A stretch of 28,945 bases of DNA from JBNKEI01 sp050288705 (GTDB lineage Bacteria > Myxococcota > Myxococcia > Myxococcales > UBA5297). A program made the position numbers and the translations under genes. Shown in pieces: positions 8,820-16,948 of this stretch. A model generated the notes under the pieces. That model was not told where the DNA came from. It was given only the letters and a program-made list of their open reading frames with translations, and ran no database searches. Where the stretch lies: assembly GCA_050288705.1 (NCBI GenBank), contig JBNKEI010000184.1, positions 1-28,945 of the forward strand. Direction: 5' to 3'. How positions within the stretch are numbered: the first letter of the stretch is position 1; every line of letters starts with the position of its first letter.

Positions 8820-9842
8820 TTACCGTTCCACCGACTCCAAAATTTCTCGCACTGCCCCACCCACTTCTTTATTATTCACGGTTAGCGCCGCCACTTTCAG
8901 CGCTTCTTGGGCCTTGGACGTACCCAGCAACATCAAGCCTTCGGCAACGTCCATACGCACGTCATCGTCCTCTGATTCGTCAGTCAAAATGGACGCAAAT
9001 TCCTCGATCCATCGCTCTTCTTGCATTCTTCCCAGAGACCTCGCCGCCGCCCCCCTAAACAGGTCGGCGCGATCACGAAGAGTAGCGTGCAGTGCGTCAG
9101 TGGCTGCCAAAAGCTTTAGTTCACCGGCAATTTCTATAGCCAAACCCCGCTCTGCTCCCCCGCCAATCCCCCCCATACTCCCAAAATTCCGACGCTGCCT
9201 AATACGCTCTACCAGCCAATAACTTGCCTCCTCATCTCCTAGTCGCGCTAAAACTCCTGCTGCCGCCACCCGTTCAAACCCGGAAGCAAATAGCTTGCGA
9301 AAACAGCGCCGCACTCCGGGAATGGTTTGCTGGTCGCCAACGGTCAAAAGGGACATGAGCGCATCGAGACGCAGTTGACGATTGGTGAGCCCTTCCACCA
9401 AAACCGGTGCTCCTGCCGGGTTGTGCATTTTAGCCAACCCTTGGGCAGCAGCGAAACGCACTTCAAATTGGCGGTCATTTAACAAGCGAAGCAAAATCTC
9501 GCCTACCTCTGCCACCTTGAGCTTGTTATCAGCATCAAGTCCTGTTCCGATGGCCGAAATAGCCGCTGCCAAACTGCCACGCACCAATGGGTCAGGGTCA
9601 TTTTCAAAGTGAAGTAACCGCTCAAGGGAGTTTTCGGCTTGCAACAAGCTGTACCCCCAGACCGCAGTGCTGCGCAAAAAGGGGTCAGGGTCTGCAAAAA
9701 GAGGAGCCAGCAATGCTAACAGCGGCTCCTTGTGGACCTCATCTTCTGCCCACTCCAAAAGCAAATCGCGAGCTTCTATTCGCGTTTCTGCTCGACCGGT
9801 GCGCAGCCGCTGGATGACGCTTTCTATTTGCTGACTAGTCAC
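8820..9842 (-). CDS. HEAT-repeat protein
   Basis: A 340-aa protein made almost entirely of roughly 30-residue alpha-helical pairs with HEAT/PBS-lyase-type spacing. Clear units include DPDPLVRGSLAAAISAIG, DRQFEVRFAAAQGLAKM, ASGFERVAAAGVLARLGD and DESEDDDVRMDVAEGLMLLG. Such proteins are scaffolds for protein-protein contact; the partner here is not visible. The start is GTG at 9842, and its last two bases plus the next base form the TGA stop of metG (GTGA overlap), so translation is probably coupled to metG. The stop-start arrangement is the only functional clue. There is no signal peptide or membrane segment. Confidence 0.85.
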   Translation of the reverse strand: MTSQQIESVIQRLRTGRAETRIEARDLLLEWAEDEVHKEPLLALLAPLFADPDPFLRSTAVWGYSLLQAENSLERLLHFENDPDPLVRGSLAAAISAIGTGLDADNKLKVAEVGEILLRLLNDRQFEVRFAAAQGLAKMHNPAGAPVLVEGLTNRQLRLDALMSLLTVGDQQTIPGVRRCFRKLFASGFERVAAAGVLARLGDEEASYWLVERIRQRRNFGSMGGIGGGAERGLAIEIAGELKLLAATDALHATLRDRADLFRGAAARSLGRMQEERWIEEFASILTDESEDDDVRMDVAEGLMLLGTSKAQEALKVAALTVNNKEVGGAVREILESVER

Positions 9843-11896
9843 TGAATCTTGGTTCCTGGCAGTAACTCTCCGGGCACCTCCACCAAGGTTAAGTTTTTGG
9901 ATTCTCCTGCCGCCATAAGCATTCCCCTCGACTCTACTCCCCGAATAGTGCGCGGTGCTAAATTTGCAATCACCGCTACCCTTTTGGCCACTACTTGCTC
10001 AGCGCGGTAGCTTTCGGCAATACCCGCTACAATGCATCGGGGCTCGCTTTCTCCCAAATCTATGGCCAGCTTTAGCAGTTTGTCAGATTCGGGCACTTTT
10101 TGGGCAGCCAATACTTTTCCTACCCGAATATCTAGTTTGGCAAAATCGTCATAGGCAATTTGGGCAGGAGGCTCGCTGATTAGGCTTTTTTTAGGCTTAG
10201 CAGTTTTTGATTGAGCGTTTTTATTAGCAGCCGGTTTACCTTCGCCCCTGGTTATAATTAATTGTTCTACTACTTTTTCTTCTAGTCTTGCCGCAATGGG
10301 TTTAGGCACACCAATACGGTGATTAGCAGGCAACAAGGGCACTTTGCGGGGGTCTAAGTCCTTTATATTCAAAAGCGGAGCAGCCAGTTGGTTGCATATT
10401 TCCGCGGATATTTTGGGAACCACCGGAGCCATCAGTGTTGCTATCCAATAAGCCAGCTCGGCCACGGTAGAAAGATCGCGTCGCGCTTCCTCGGGGGAAG
10501 TAGACACCTTTTCCCACGGTTTAGTTTCTTGAATAAATTTATTGGCTTTTTCTCCTAATTCCACCACCGCTCGCACCCCTTGCCGAAACTCCCATTTCTC
10601 AAAAGCGGCGCGGAAAATATTGACGGTAGCATAGGTTTCATCCATTAAAGACTGATGGCGCTCGCCGCAAAGAATTCCTCCCAGTTTTCCCGCCAAAATA
10701 GACAGCGATCTATTACACAGATTACCTAGATTATTTACTAGTTCGGCGTTGACTTTAAGTCGAAATTCTTTTAGCGATAAATCAATATCTTCCGGACTAG
10801 ACCCGAGGCCAGCAGCGTAAAAGTAACGTAAATAACTAGGGTCCAAAATATCTAAATAATGGCGAGCAGCAATAAATGTTCCCCGGGCTTTGCTCATTTT
10901 TTCGCCATTGATAGTGAGCATTCCGTGAACCATTAGCTTTTCCGGTCGATTAAAACGGGCTCCTTTAAGTACTGCCGGCCAAAAAAGCGCATGAAAATTA
11001 AGAATATCTTTGCCAATAACATGCACAATGCGGGCGTCAGCATTTTCGTCCCAATATGCAAGGGCCAAATCGGCCCCCTGAATATTGTTTTTACGCAAAA
11101 AACGCTCGGTGGAACTAATATATCCAATCGGAGCATCCAGCCAAACATAGAAATACTTATCTGCATAACCGGGAATAGTAAATCCAAAATAGGGCCCGTC
11201 ACGACTAATACACCAATCGGCCAATCCGGTCCCCAGCCACCCGCCCAATAAATTATTGCGAATAGCCGGATCTAACGCGCCTTCTTGGCCACTCCACTCT
11301 TTCAAAAAATCGCTAAAATTGCTTAGTTTGAAAAAGAAGTGTTCTGACTCCTTGCGTACTGGAGCCGTACCGCAAATGGCACAGCGCGGTTCCAACAAAT
11401 CGGTCGGCGCATAAGTAGCACTACATTTTTCGCACACGTCTCCATATTGATCGGGAGCTTGGCAGCGGGGACAAGTTCCGCGCACATAGCGATCGGGAAG
11501 AAAGCGCTTGTCGTTTTCGCAATAGGTTAACTCCAACCATTTTTGGAGAATATGCCCCCCATCGCGCAGCCTTTGAAAAATCAGTTCCGAGTAATGGCGA
11601 TTTTCCGGGGAGTTAGTAGAATCGTAATGATCGAAAGAAATTCCGAAATCGGCGAAATCGGCACGATGCTCTTCCCCTACTTGACGAACTAGCTCTTCGG
11701 CAGAAATCCCCATTTGCTGAGCCTTTATTTCAATAGGGGTTCCGTGAGTGTCGTCGGCACAAACGTAGATAACTTCTTGACCACAAGAGCGCAAGAAACG
11801 CACATAGGTGTCGGTTTGTATGTATTCCAGCAAATGCCCAATATGAATGGGACCATTAGCGTACGGCAGAGCGCTGGTTACGAGAGTCTTCTTCAC
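9839..11896 (-). CDS. metG: Methionyl-tRNA synthetase
   Basis: Charges tRNA-Met with methionine, using ATP, for initiation and elongation. The class I fold shows the HIGH motif exactly at residues 18-21. A four-cysteine knuckle region follows (CPRC, CEKC and CAIC clusters near residues 140-180), then the KMSKS loop as KMSKA in NGEKMSKARGTF, the anticodon-binding helical domain, a Lys/Ala-rich linker, and a C-terminal EMAPII-like tRNA-binding domain (FAKLDIRVGKVLAA). At 685 aa it is normal for the dimeric type with the C-terminal domain. The start is GTG at 11896 with a perfect AGGAGG 8 nt upstream. It is followed in the same transcript by the HEAT-repeat gene with overlapping stop and start. 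Confidence 0.97.
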   Translation of the reverse strand: MKKTLVTSALPYANGPIHIGHLLEYIQTDTYVRFLRSCGQEVIYVCADDTHGTPIEIKAQQMGISAEELVRQVGEEHRADFADFGISFDHYDSTNSPENRHYSELIFQRLRDGGHILQKWLELTYCENDKRFLPDRYVRGTCPRCQAPDQYGDVCEKCSATYAPTDLLEPRCAICGTAPVRKESEHFFFKLSNFSDFLKEWSGQEGALDPAIRNNLLGGWLGTGLADWCISRDGPYFGFTIPGYADKYFYVWLDAPIGYISSTERFLRKNNIQGADLALAYWDENADARIVHVIGKDILNFHALFWPAVLKGARFNRPEKLMVHGMLTINGEKMSKARGTFIAARHYLDILDPSYLRYFYAAGLGSSPEDIDLSLKEFRLKVNAELVNNLGNLCNRSLSILAGKLGGILCGERHQSLMDETYATVNIFRAAFEKWEFRQGVRAVVELGEKANKFIQETKPWEKVSTSPEEARRDLSTVAELAYWIATLMAPVVPKISAEICNQLAAPLLNIKDLDPRKVPLLPANHRIGVPKPIAARLEEKVVEQLIITRGEGKPAANKNAQSKTAKPKKSLISEPPAQIAYDDFAKLDIRVGKVLAAQKVPESDKLLKLAIDLGESEPRCIVAGIAESYRAEQVVAKRVAVIANLAPRTIRGVESRGMLMAAGESKNLTLVEVPGELLPGTKIQ

Positions 11897-12127
11897 CGAA
11901 GTTGCCTCCTAAAAAAATGGCTTAGCAAACGAATCTACTAGCGACACAGCCTTCCCATAAGGTAGATGGAGAATTGAATCAATAGAGGTTCTTGGCTTAG
12001 CAAGCAAGGAATCTCACTAGTAAAGACATAATGGGCTTGAAGAATAAGTTGCACTACTGCAGACTGCGTGGACTTTTAGACGCTTATCAAAAAAACATTT
12101 TATCACACTCAGTTAAGGAGCTTCAAA

Positions 12128-13261
12128 ATGACCCGGGCATTAACTCGCATTCATTTCGAGGGATTTAGATCTCTTAGAACCGTGGACCTTTCTCCTAGTA
12201 GAGTAACCGTGTTAGTAGGGGCCAACGGTTCCGGTAAATCTAATTTGCTTTCTGCTTTGCGCATGGTCCCTTTGATGCGCACTCAGTCATTACGCCGTTT
12301 TGTGGGAGAAACCGGAGGAGCTTCTACTCTTTTGCATTATGGCCCCAAAGTAACCCGGGAAGTCAGCCTACGAATTGAGTTTGAGTTAGAGAACCGCGGA
12401 AGCAACGCTTACCACGCTCGGTTGGGCTATGCTGCTGGCGATGCATTTATTTATTTGGACGAAACCGTAGAATATAAGCCCCCCGGAGCATCTGAATTCC
12501 AAGTACTCTCTCTCGGAGCAGGACACACCGAGTCGCGAGTAGATGAAGAAGCGCAAGATAGCGGCAATACAACTGCCAAGACAGTGCGCTGGTGGCTTTC
12601 TAAAATGAGTTTCTTTCATTTTCACGACACTTCCCCTACTTCCCCTTTGCGCCAAAACGCTCGCCAAGAAGACACGCGCTTTTTGCGTTCCGATGGAAGC
12701 AACCTGGCTTCTTATTTAAGAGCACTAGCTGCTAGCGAGGGAGAAGGTCATCGAAAAGCCTGGAATCGCATTTCTATGTTGGTACGGAGGGTGGCTCCCT
12801 ACATCAAGGCCCTACAGCCAACGTCCATTGACCCTCTTCATCCAGAAACCTCTGCAGTGCGCTTAGATTGGGTAGATGAAAAGGATCAGGTGTTTGGCCC
12901 CCATCACCTTTCCGATGGCACATTGCGCGCGATTGCACTTATTACTGCTTTGGCGCAACCATCGGAAAATCTTCCCGCGTTTATTAGTATCGACGAGCCG
13001 GAATTGGGGTTGCACCCCGCGGCATTATCGGTTTTGGCCTCGTTAGTGCGCGCAGTGGCTCCACGCTGCCAGGTGCTTTTAGCTACTCAATCCCCTGCTC
13101 TGCTGGATTACTTCGAGCCTGAGGATATGGTTGATGTAGTAGTAGCGGAACGAGTGGGAGGCGAAACCCGCTTCCGGAGAATGGCTGCGGAGAAGTTGGA
13201 AGGCTGGTTAGATGAGTATTGCTTGCCAGATAATATTGATGAAAAATCCTTGCATGATTAG
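12128..13261 (+). CDS. RecF/OLD-like AAA ATPase (COG4637-type)
   Basis: A predicted ABC/SMC-superfamily ATPase, 377 aa. It begins with the typical ITRIHFEGFRSLRTVDL-like strand and then Walker A GANGSGKSN at residues 31-39. Later come the ABC-type signature HLSDGTLRAIAL, Walker B FISIDEPELGLHP and the switch region LLATQSPALLDYFEPEDMV. The ATP site is complete. No TOPRIM nuclease, zinc hook or second subunit is attached. Relatives are housekeeping-like orphan ATPases or the ATPase half of two-gene defence systems; no DUF4276, DUF4435 or nuclease partner lies beside it, so a defence role is not supported here. The ATG at 12128 has AAGGAG 7 nt upstream. Confidence 0.85.
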   Translation: MTRALTRIHFEGFRSLRTVDLSPSRVTVLVGANGSGKSNLLSALRMVPLMRTQSLRRFVGETGGASTLLHYGPKVTREVSLRIEFELENRGSNAYHARLGYAAGDAFIYLDETVEYKPPGASEFQVLSLGAGHTESRVDEEAQDSGNTTAKTVRWWLSKMSFFHFHDTSPTSPLRQNARQEDTRFLRSDGSNLASYLRALAASEGEGHRKAWNRISMLVRRVAPYIKALQPTSIDPLHPETSAVRLDWVDEKDQVFGPHHLSDGTLRAIALITALAQPSENLPAFISIDEPELGLHPAALSVLASLVRAVAPRCQVLLATQSPALLDYFEPEDMVDVVVAERVGGETRFRRMAAEKLEGWLDEYCLPDNIDEKSLHD

Positions 13262-13270
13262 TCGGCTTTT

Positions 13271-13297
13271 CCTTTAAAAAAAAGATTTTTCTAAAGG
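13271..13297 (+). terminator. AT-rich hairpin after the AAA ATPase gene
   Basis: CCTTTA pairs with TAAAGG and the stem continues through an A-run and a T-run, with one mismatch and a tiny loop. It starts 10 nt after the stop codon. It could act as a terminator or a transcript-end stabiliser, but no T-tract follows the hairpin, so intrinsic termination is uncertain. Confidence 0.35.
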
Positions 13298-13335
13298 TAG
13301 CTTCAGGTCTCAGCATTTGCCATAATCGTTGGTAA

Positions 13336-14085
13336 ATGCTCGTGGAAGAACATCAAGAATTCGTTTTGGAAGATTTAAGCCCTGCGCATGATGGGCTTAA
13401 GATTGGCCAATTAACCGACATCCATGTTGGCCGCGCTACTCCGCGTACGCGTATTCAAAAAGCAGTTCGCCTAGTCAATGCTTTCGAGCCTGACTTGGTA
13501 GTGTTGACTGGCGATTATTTGAGTCATGAACCGCAAGGCATATATATTCTGCGTGAACAGTTAGGGGGGTTAACCGCTCCCGTGTTGGCAGTTCTAGGAA
13601 ACCACGATCACTGGGTTGACGCACGGGGAACCACCAAGGCTTTGCTTTCTCTGGGTTACAACGTACTGCGCAACCAAAACACCACTTTTCACCTACGTAA
13701 TGAATCGTTTACGGTAGTTGGCCTAGACGACTTGGCTACCGGAAATACTGATTTGCAGCAGGCCTTTAAGGGAGCGCAAGGCGGTTCTCGTTTAGTTCTG
13801 GCCCATGTTCCCCGCACAGCAGATTACTTAACCTCATTTCGCGCTTCTTTGTGCCTAACCGGTCACACTCATGGGGGGCATGTGAATATTCCCGGAATCA
13901 CTTCTATTCTTATGCGCCGACTTCGTGAGCGGTACCTTGCTGGCCATTATCATCTGCCGCATACTCAGCTTTATGTCAACAGGGGGATTGGAGGCGCGGT
14001 TTTCCCTTTTCGCTTCAATGCGCCTCCGGAAGTTACATTATTAACTTTACGATCGGCTCACCCTGACTATAAGCGAGTGGCCTAG
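13336..14085 (+). CDS. Metallophosphoesterase, YkuE/YaeI-like
   Basis: A calcineurin-like dinuclear metal phosphoesterase, 249 aa. The ordered metal-ligand motifs are all present: LTDIHVG (D, H) near residue 28, VVLTGDYL (GD) near 55, LGNHDHW (GNHD) near 90, LVLAHVPR (H) near 155, and the C-terminal LTGHTHGGHVNIPG (GHTHGG). The substrate cannot be read from sequence; relatives cleave phospholipid or nucleotide phosphates. Unlike YkuE there is no N-terminal signal or membrane anchor, so it should be cytoplasmic. The ATG at 13336 has only a weak GGT upstream. It follows the AAA ATPase gene by 74 bp and precedes the acetyltransferase by 41 bp in the same direction. Confidence 0.88.
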   Translation: MLVEEHQEFVLEDLSPAHDGLKIGQLTDIHVGRATPRTRIQKAVRLVNAFEPDLVVLTGDYLSHEPQGIYILREQLGGLTAPVLAVLGNHDHWVDARGTTKALLSLGYNVLRNQNTTFHLRNESFTVVGLDDLATGNTDLQQAFKGAQGGSRLVLAHVPRTADYLTSFRASLCLTGHTHGGHVNIPGITSILMRRLRERYLAGHYHLPHTQLYVNRGIGGAVFPFRFNAPPEVTLLTLRSAHPDYKRVA

Positions 14086-14126
14086 TTGTTCCCTTAAACC
14101 TGTCAACTTTCTGCGCGAGAGAGAAC

Positions 14127-14660
14127 ATGATCCGAGATTTTATTAACGACGCTCTAGAAATGACCAAAACTGCCGCTGGCCAGGTCACCTTTGCGAACGT
14201 TGCTCGAACGATACTTCTTGATTCCTATCCGGTGGTAGCCATGACCCGCGTCCGGGAAACCGCACGCCGTTGGCATTTGCCAGGAGTTAACCGATTTATT
14301 CGCTTAGTACAATCTACGGTATATGGAATCGAGATAGGCAAAGACGTCACTCTTGGCCAAGGGGTTTATTTTGTACACACTCTGGGAACAGTAATTGGGG
14401 GAAATGCGCAAATAGGCAAACGAGTGCGCTTGATGGGTAGCAACACCATTGGAACCGCTAAAGATAATGGTTATCCCATTATCGAAGATGACGTAGTTAT
14501 TGGCTGTGGAGCGCGCATTCTTGGGCCGGTACATATTGGCGCCGGAGCGCAAATAGGAGCAAACGCAGTAGTATTAACCGACATTCCTGCCGGTGCGGTT
14601 GCAGTAGGTATTCCAGCAAAACCGCGCAACGAGCCATCTACGATTACCCCCAAAAATTAA
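14127..14660 (+). CDS. Serine acetyltransferase-like hexapeptide-repeat protein
   Basis: A left-handed beta-helix acyltransferase of the CysE type, 177 aa. A short helical N-terminal region of about 65 aa is followed by hexapeptide repeats: GIEIGKDVTLGQGVYFVH, GTVIGGNAQIGKRVRLMG, IIEDDVVIGCGARILG and IGAGAQIGANAVVLTDIP. It ends with the AVGIPAKPR turn characteristic of O-acetyltransferases that use acetyl-CoA. The His in YFVHTLGTVIGG matches the catalytic His of serine acetyltransferases. The N-terminal domain is much shorter than in E. coli CysE (273 aa), so the acceptor may be serine or a sugar. The start ATG follows a GAGAGAGAAC stretch that can serve as a ribosome binding site. Confidence 0.78.
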   Translation: MIRDFINDALEMTKTAAGQVTFANVARTILLDSYPVVAMTRVRETARRWHLPGVNRFIRLVQSTVYGIEIGKDVTLGQGVYFVHTLGTVIGGNAQIGKRVRLMGSNTIGTAKDNGYPIIEDDVVIGCGARILGPVHIGAGAQIGANAVVLTDIPAGAVAVGIPAKPRNEPSTITPKN

Positions 14661-14664
14661 GAGC

Positions 14665-14694
14665 GAAGTCGAGGAAGTCCTCGACCCGGCCTCG
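14665..14694 (+). repeat. Dispersed 30-nt repeat, copy 2 (hairpin)
   Basis: The plus-strand counterpart of the repeat at 5994-6024. It contains a perfect inverted repeat GTCGAGGA-AG-TCCTCGAC (14668-14685). It begins 4 nt after the stop of the acetyltransferase gene and lies between two convergent genes, a position where it could stop transcription or protect 3' ends, although there is no T-run. Confidence 0.7.
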
Positions 14695-14755
14695 CCATAG
14701 TCGGCGGTATTTTTCAGTCTTTCTTACCAAGAAAGAGTGGAGTGCTGAACAATTC

Positions 14756-15061
14756 CTACTTTTTGCGAAAATGAGAAAGATTTTCCGGAAGCTGTTCAAG
14801 CGCCGGAAATTGGCGGTCAGGATGAATAGATTGCACACGCTTGAACAATACTTCTTCTGATTCCTGACGCTCTGGGTTGCTTACGCAAGCTCCCACCGGA
14901 CAGACTTCAGCGCAAGCCATGGAAGGGTAAAAGCCCACGCATTCGCTACATAATTCAGGGGTGATTTCGTAAATCTCGTCTCCAGGTGAAATTGCACTAT
15001 TCGGGCACTCCGGCTCGCAGCTTCCACAGCGTATGCACGAATCGTTAATAATGGTGGCCAT
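14756..15061 (-). CDS. 2[4Fe-4S] ferredoxin, YfhL/Allochromatium type
   Basis: A small soluble electron carrier, 101 aa. The first cluster motif is C9-x2-C12-x2-C15-x3-C19-P. The second is C38-x2-C41-x8-C50-x3-C54-P with an extra Cys59. The eight-residue loop between the second and third cysteines of the second cluster, plus the helical C-terminal tail, is the signature of the Alvin-type low-potential ferredoxins such as YfhL. All cluster ligands are intact. The ATG at 15061 has GGGGAG 9 nt upstream. It is the last gene of a leftward run (TPR protein, hisC, cmk), 47 bp after cmk. The redox partner is unknown. Confidence 0.92.
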   Translation of the reverse strand: MATIINDSCIRCGSCEPECPNSAISPGDEIYEITPELCSECVGFYPSMACAEVCPVGACVSNPERQESEEVLFKRVQSIHPDRQFPALEQLPENLSHFRKK

Positions 15062-15108
15062 ATTTGTTCACTCCCCGGCAGGTTCGACAATGGGTTTAAC
15101 AACTAACA

Positions 15109-15786
15109 CTAAGTTTTCTGCTTCAGTAAGTCTATGACTTGCTCTACCACCTCAGAAATGCCCGAGTAACTGGTATCAAGCAACGTGGCGTCCGCCGCGG
15201 GCCGAAGAGGAGCAATGGCCCGGTGAGAATCTACGTAATCACGCTCTTTTTGCTCCGCAAGTACCGCTTCAAAAGCAACTTTACATCCTTTAGCTTGCAA
15301 TTCTTTTTGTCTACGGCCCGCGCGTACTTCGTCAGAAGCAGTAATAAATATTTTAACATCAGCATCGGGGAAAACTACTGTCCCAATGTCGCGCCCTTCT
15401 AGCACTGCTCCTTTCGGGGCAGTTTTGGCGAGTTTTCTTTGCAATTCCAGCAGCCCTGCCCGCACCTGGGAATGTGCAGAAACCACCGACGCGCCCCGAG
15501 AAATTTCTGGAGCACGAATACTTCGGCTTACATCTTCCTGCTCCAAAAAAACTCGATTTTCATGACTTTGAAATTGAAAACCAATTCTCAATTCTGGCAA
15601 TAGATGAAAAAGCTGATTCTCATCAGTCCACTGCACATTTCGACGCATCGCCGCCAAGGCCACACAGCGGTAGATTGCCCCTGTATCGACTAAAGCAAAA
15701 TCAAGGCGTGACGCCACTGCTTTAGCTATGGTGCTCTTTCCTGCTCCTGCAGGCCCGTCGATCGCTACAATTAAGGAATGCGACAT
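15109..15786 (-). CDS. cmk: Cytidylate kinase
   Basis: Phosphorylates CMP and dCMP with ATP to the diphosphates, a salvage step for RNA and DNA precursors. The 225-aa length is normal. The P-loop GPAGAGKST lies at residues 11-19. It is followed by VDTGAIYRC (CMP-site Tyr), LEGRDIGTVVFPDADVKIFI (the family-specific GRDIGT motif), RRQKEL in the lid, and the substrate-binding RDYVDSHRAIAPLRPAADA. All key residues are present. The start ATG at 15786 is 20 bp after the hisC stop. The hisC-cmk adjacency resembles the common hisC-tyrA-aroA-cmk-rpsA order with the middle genes and rpsA missing. Confidence 0.96.
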   Translation of the reverse strand: MSHSLIVAIDGPAGAGKSTIAKAVASRLDFALVDTGAIYRCVALAAMRRNVQWTDENQLFHLLPELRIGFQFQSHENRVFLEQEDVSRSIRAPEISRGASVVSAHSQVRAGLLELQRKLAKTAPKGAVLEGRDIGTVVFPDADVKIFITASDEVRAGRRQKELQAKGCKVAFEAVLAEQKERDYVDSHRAIAPLRPAADATLLDTSYSGISEVVEQVIDLLKQKT

Positions 15787-15806
15787 AGAGGTTGGCCGGT
15801 TTTGAA

Positions 15807-16901
15807 CTAGAGGACCTTTTTCATAGCGATGATTAACTGCTCGTTTTCCCTATCGGTTCCCACCGTGACCCGCAAAGAATTGGGCAAACCATAGTTGGCT
15901 ACTGGCCGAACAATTACTCCTTGGCGAAGAAGAGCATCAAACACTGGCGCTGCTGGAAATCCAAAATCTATTAATAAGAAATTGGTTTGGGAAAGAAAAG
16001 ACTGCACTCCCAATTTCTCAAACTCTTCTTGGAGATATTGCCTTCCTAAGGAATTAGATTCACGGCTTTTTTTCACATGCTCGCAATCATCTAAAGCTGC
16101 CAATCCGCCCACCAAAGCAGGCACTGATACATTAAAAGGCAAGCGAGTACGGTCTAAATAGGCAGCTAACCAAGGAGCCATAACTCCGTATCCCAAACGT
16201 AAACCAGCCAAACCGTAAATTTTTGAAAAAGTACGCAGCGTAATCAAATGCGGATAAGCATGATGATAGTGGAGTGAATTAGGATAACGAGAATCAGTTA
16301 CGTACTCGAAATAAGCTTCGTCAACTACTACCAAAGTATGCGCATTTTTCTCTGCTACTTTTGCTAAAAAATTCTCCCATTCATCTTTTAATAGCCAGGC
16401 TCCGGTAGGATTTTCTGGATTGGCCAGAAAGATAAGCTTGGTTTGAGCGCCTATTTTCTGGGAGATAGATTCCAAATCGTGTTTGCGATTTTTAGTAGGT
16501 ATTTCCACAAATTGCTTAGCGTTAGCGTGCAGTGCCAATTTGTAAGCAATAAAAGAATGCTGGGAGATTATGGCGTGATCGGTTACTCCCACAAAAGTTT
16601 TCACCAGCAGCTCAATGATTTCGTTAGAACCGTTTCCCAATACCAATTGCTCGGGCGTAACCCCCAAATGAGAGGCAAGCTTTTGTTTTAAGAGAAAACC
16701 CGAGCCATCAGGGTAAAGATGTGCTTCCACCAGGCTTTCTCTTATTGCTTGCACTGCTAATGGAGAGGGCCCCAAAGGATTTTCGTTAGAAGCCAGCTTG
16801 ATGACTTCCTGAAGCCCCAGCTCGCGCTTGGTCTCTTCGATTGGCTTCCCAGGAATATATGGTTGTAAGGTTTCTACATGATGGGGAATGGGAAATGTCA
16901 T
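15807..16901 (-). CDS. hisC: Histidinol-phosphate aminotransferase
   Basis: A PLP-dependent class I/II aminotransferase, 364 aa. It converts imidazole acetol-phosphate plus glutamate to histidinol phosphate. Family features in order: YIPGKPIEE and KLASNENPLGPSPLA at the N-terminus, GNGSNEIIELL for the phosphate cup, NPENPTGAW, VVVDEAYFEY with the PLP-stacking and pyridine-binding residues, the Schiff-base lysine in RTFSKIYGLAGLRLGYG near residue 225, and the C-terminal substrate Arg in SLRVTVGTDREN. As no other his genes are near and it sits beside cmk, it may also serve phenylalanine and tyrosine synthesis, as hisC-family enzymes in such clusters often do (inference). The ATG at 16901 has AAAGG about 9 nt upstream. 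Confidence 0.93.
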   Translation of the reverse strand: MTFPIPHHVETLQPYIPGKPIEETKRELGLQEVIKLASNENPLGPSPLAVQAIRESLVEAHLYPDGSGFLLKQKLASHLGVTPEQLVLGNGSNEIIELLVKTFVGVTDHAIISQHSFIAYKLALHANAKQFVEIPTKNRKHDLESISQKIGAQTKLIFLANPENPTGAWLLKDEWENFLAKVAEKNAHTLVVVDEAYFEYVTDSRYPNSLHYHHAYPHLITLRTFSKIYGLAGLRLGYGVMAPWLAAYLDRTRLPFNVSVPALVGGLAALDDCEHVKKSRESNSLGRQYLQEEFEKLGVQSFLSQTNFLLIDFGFPAAPVFDALLRQGVIVRPVANYGLPNSLRVTVGTDRENEQLIIAMKKVL

Positions 16902-16948
16902 GCCTTATGCCTTTACGGGAAATCAGCAAAAAAATGAAGCGGGCCCGA

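Noticed and set aside
11897..12127. Possible T-box or SAM-type riboswitch upstream of metG
   Set aside because: No specifier/antiterminator pattern or aptamer core was recognisable between metG and the divergent ATPase gene.
12128..14660. Possible defence island (AAA ATPase, metallophosphoesterase, acetyltransferase)
   Set aside because: The ATPase lacks a nuclease, DUF4276 or DUF4435 partner, and the other two genes are ordinary enzymes.
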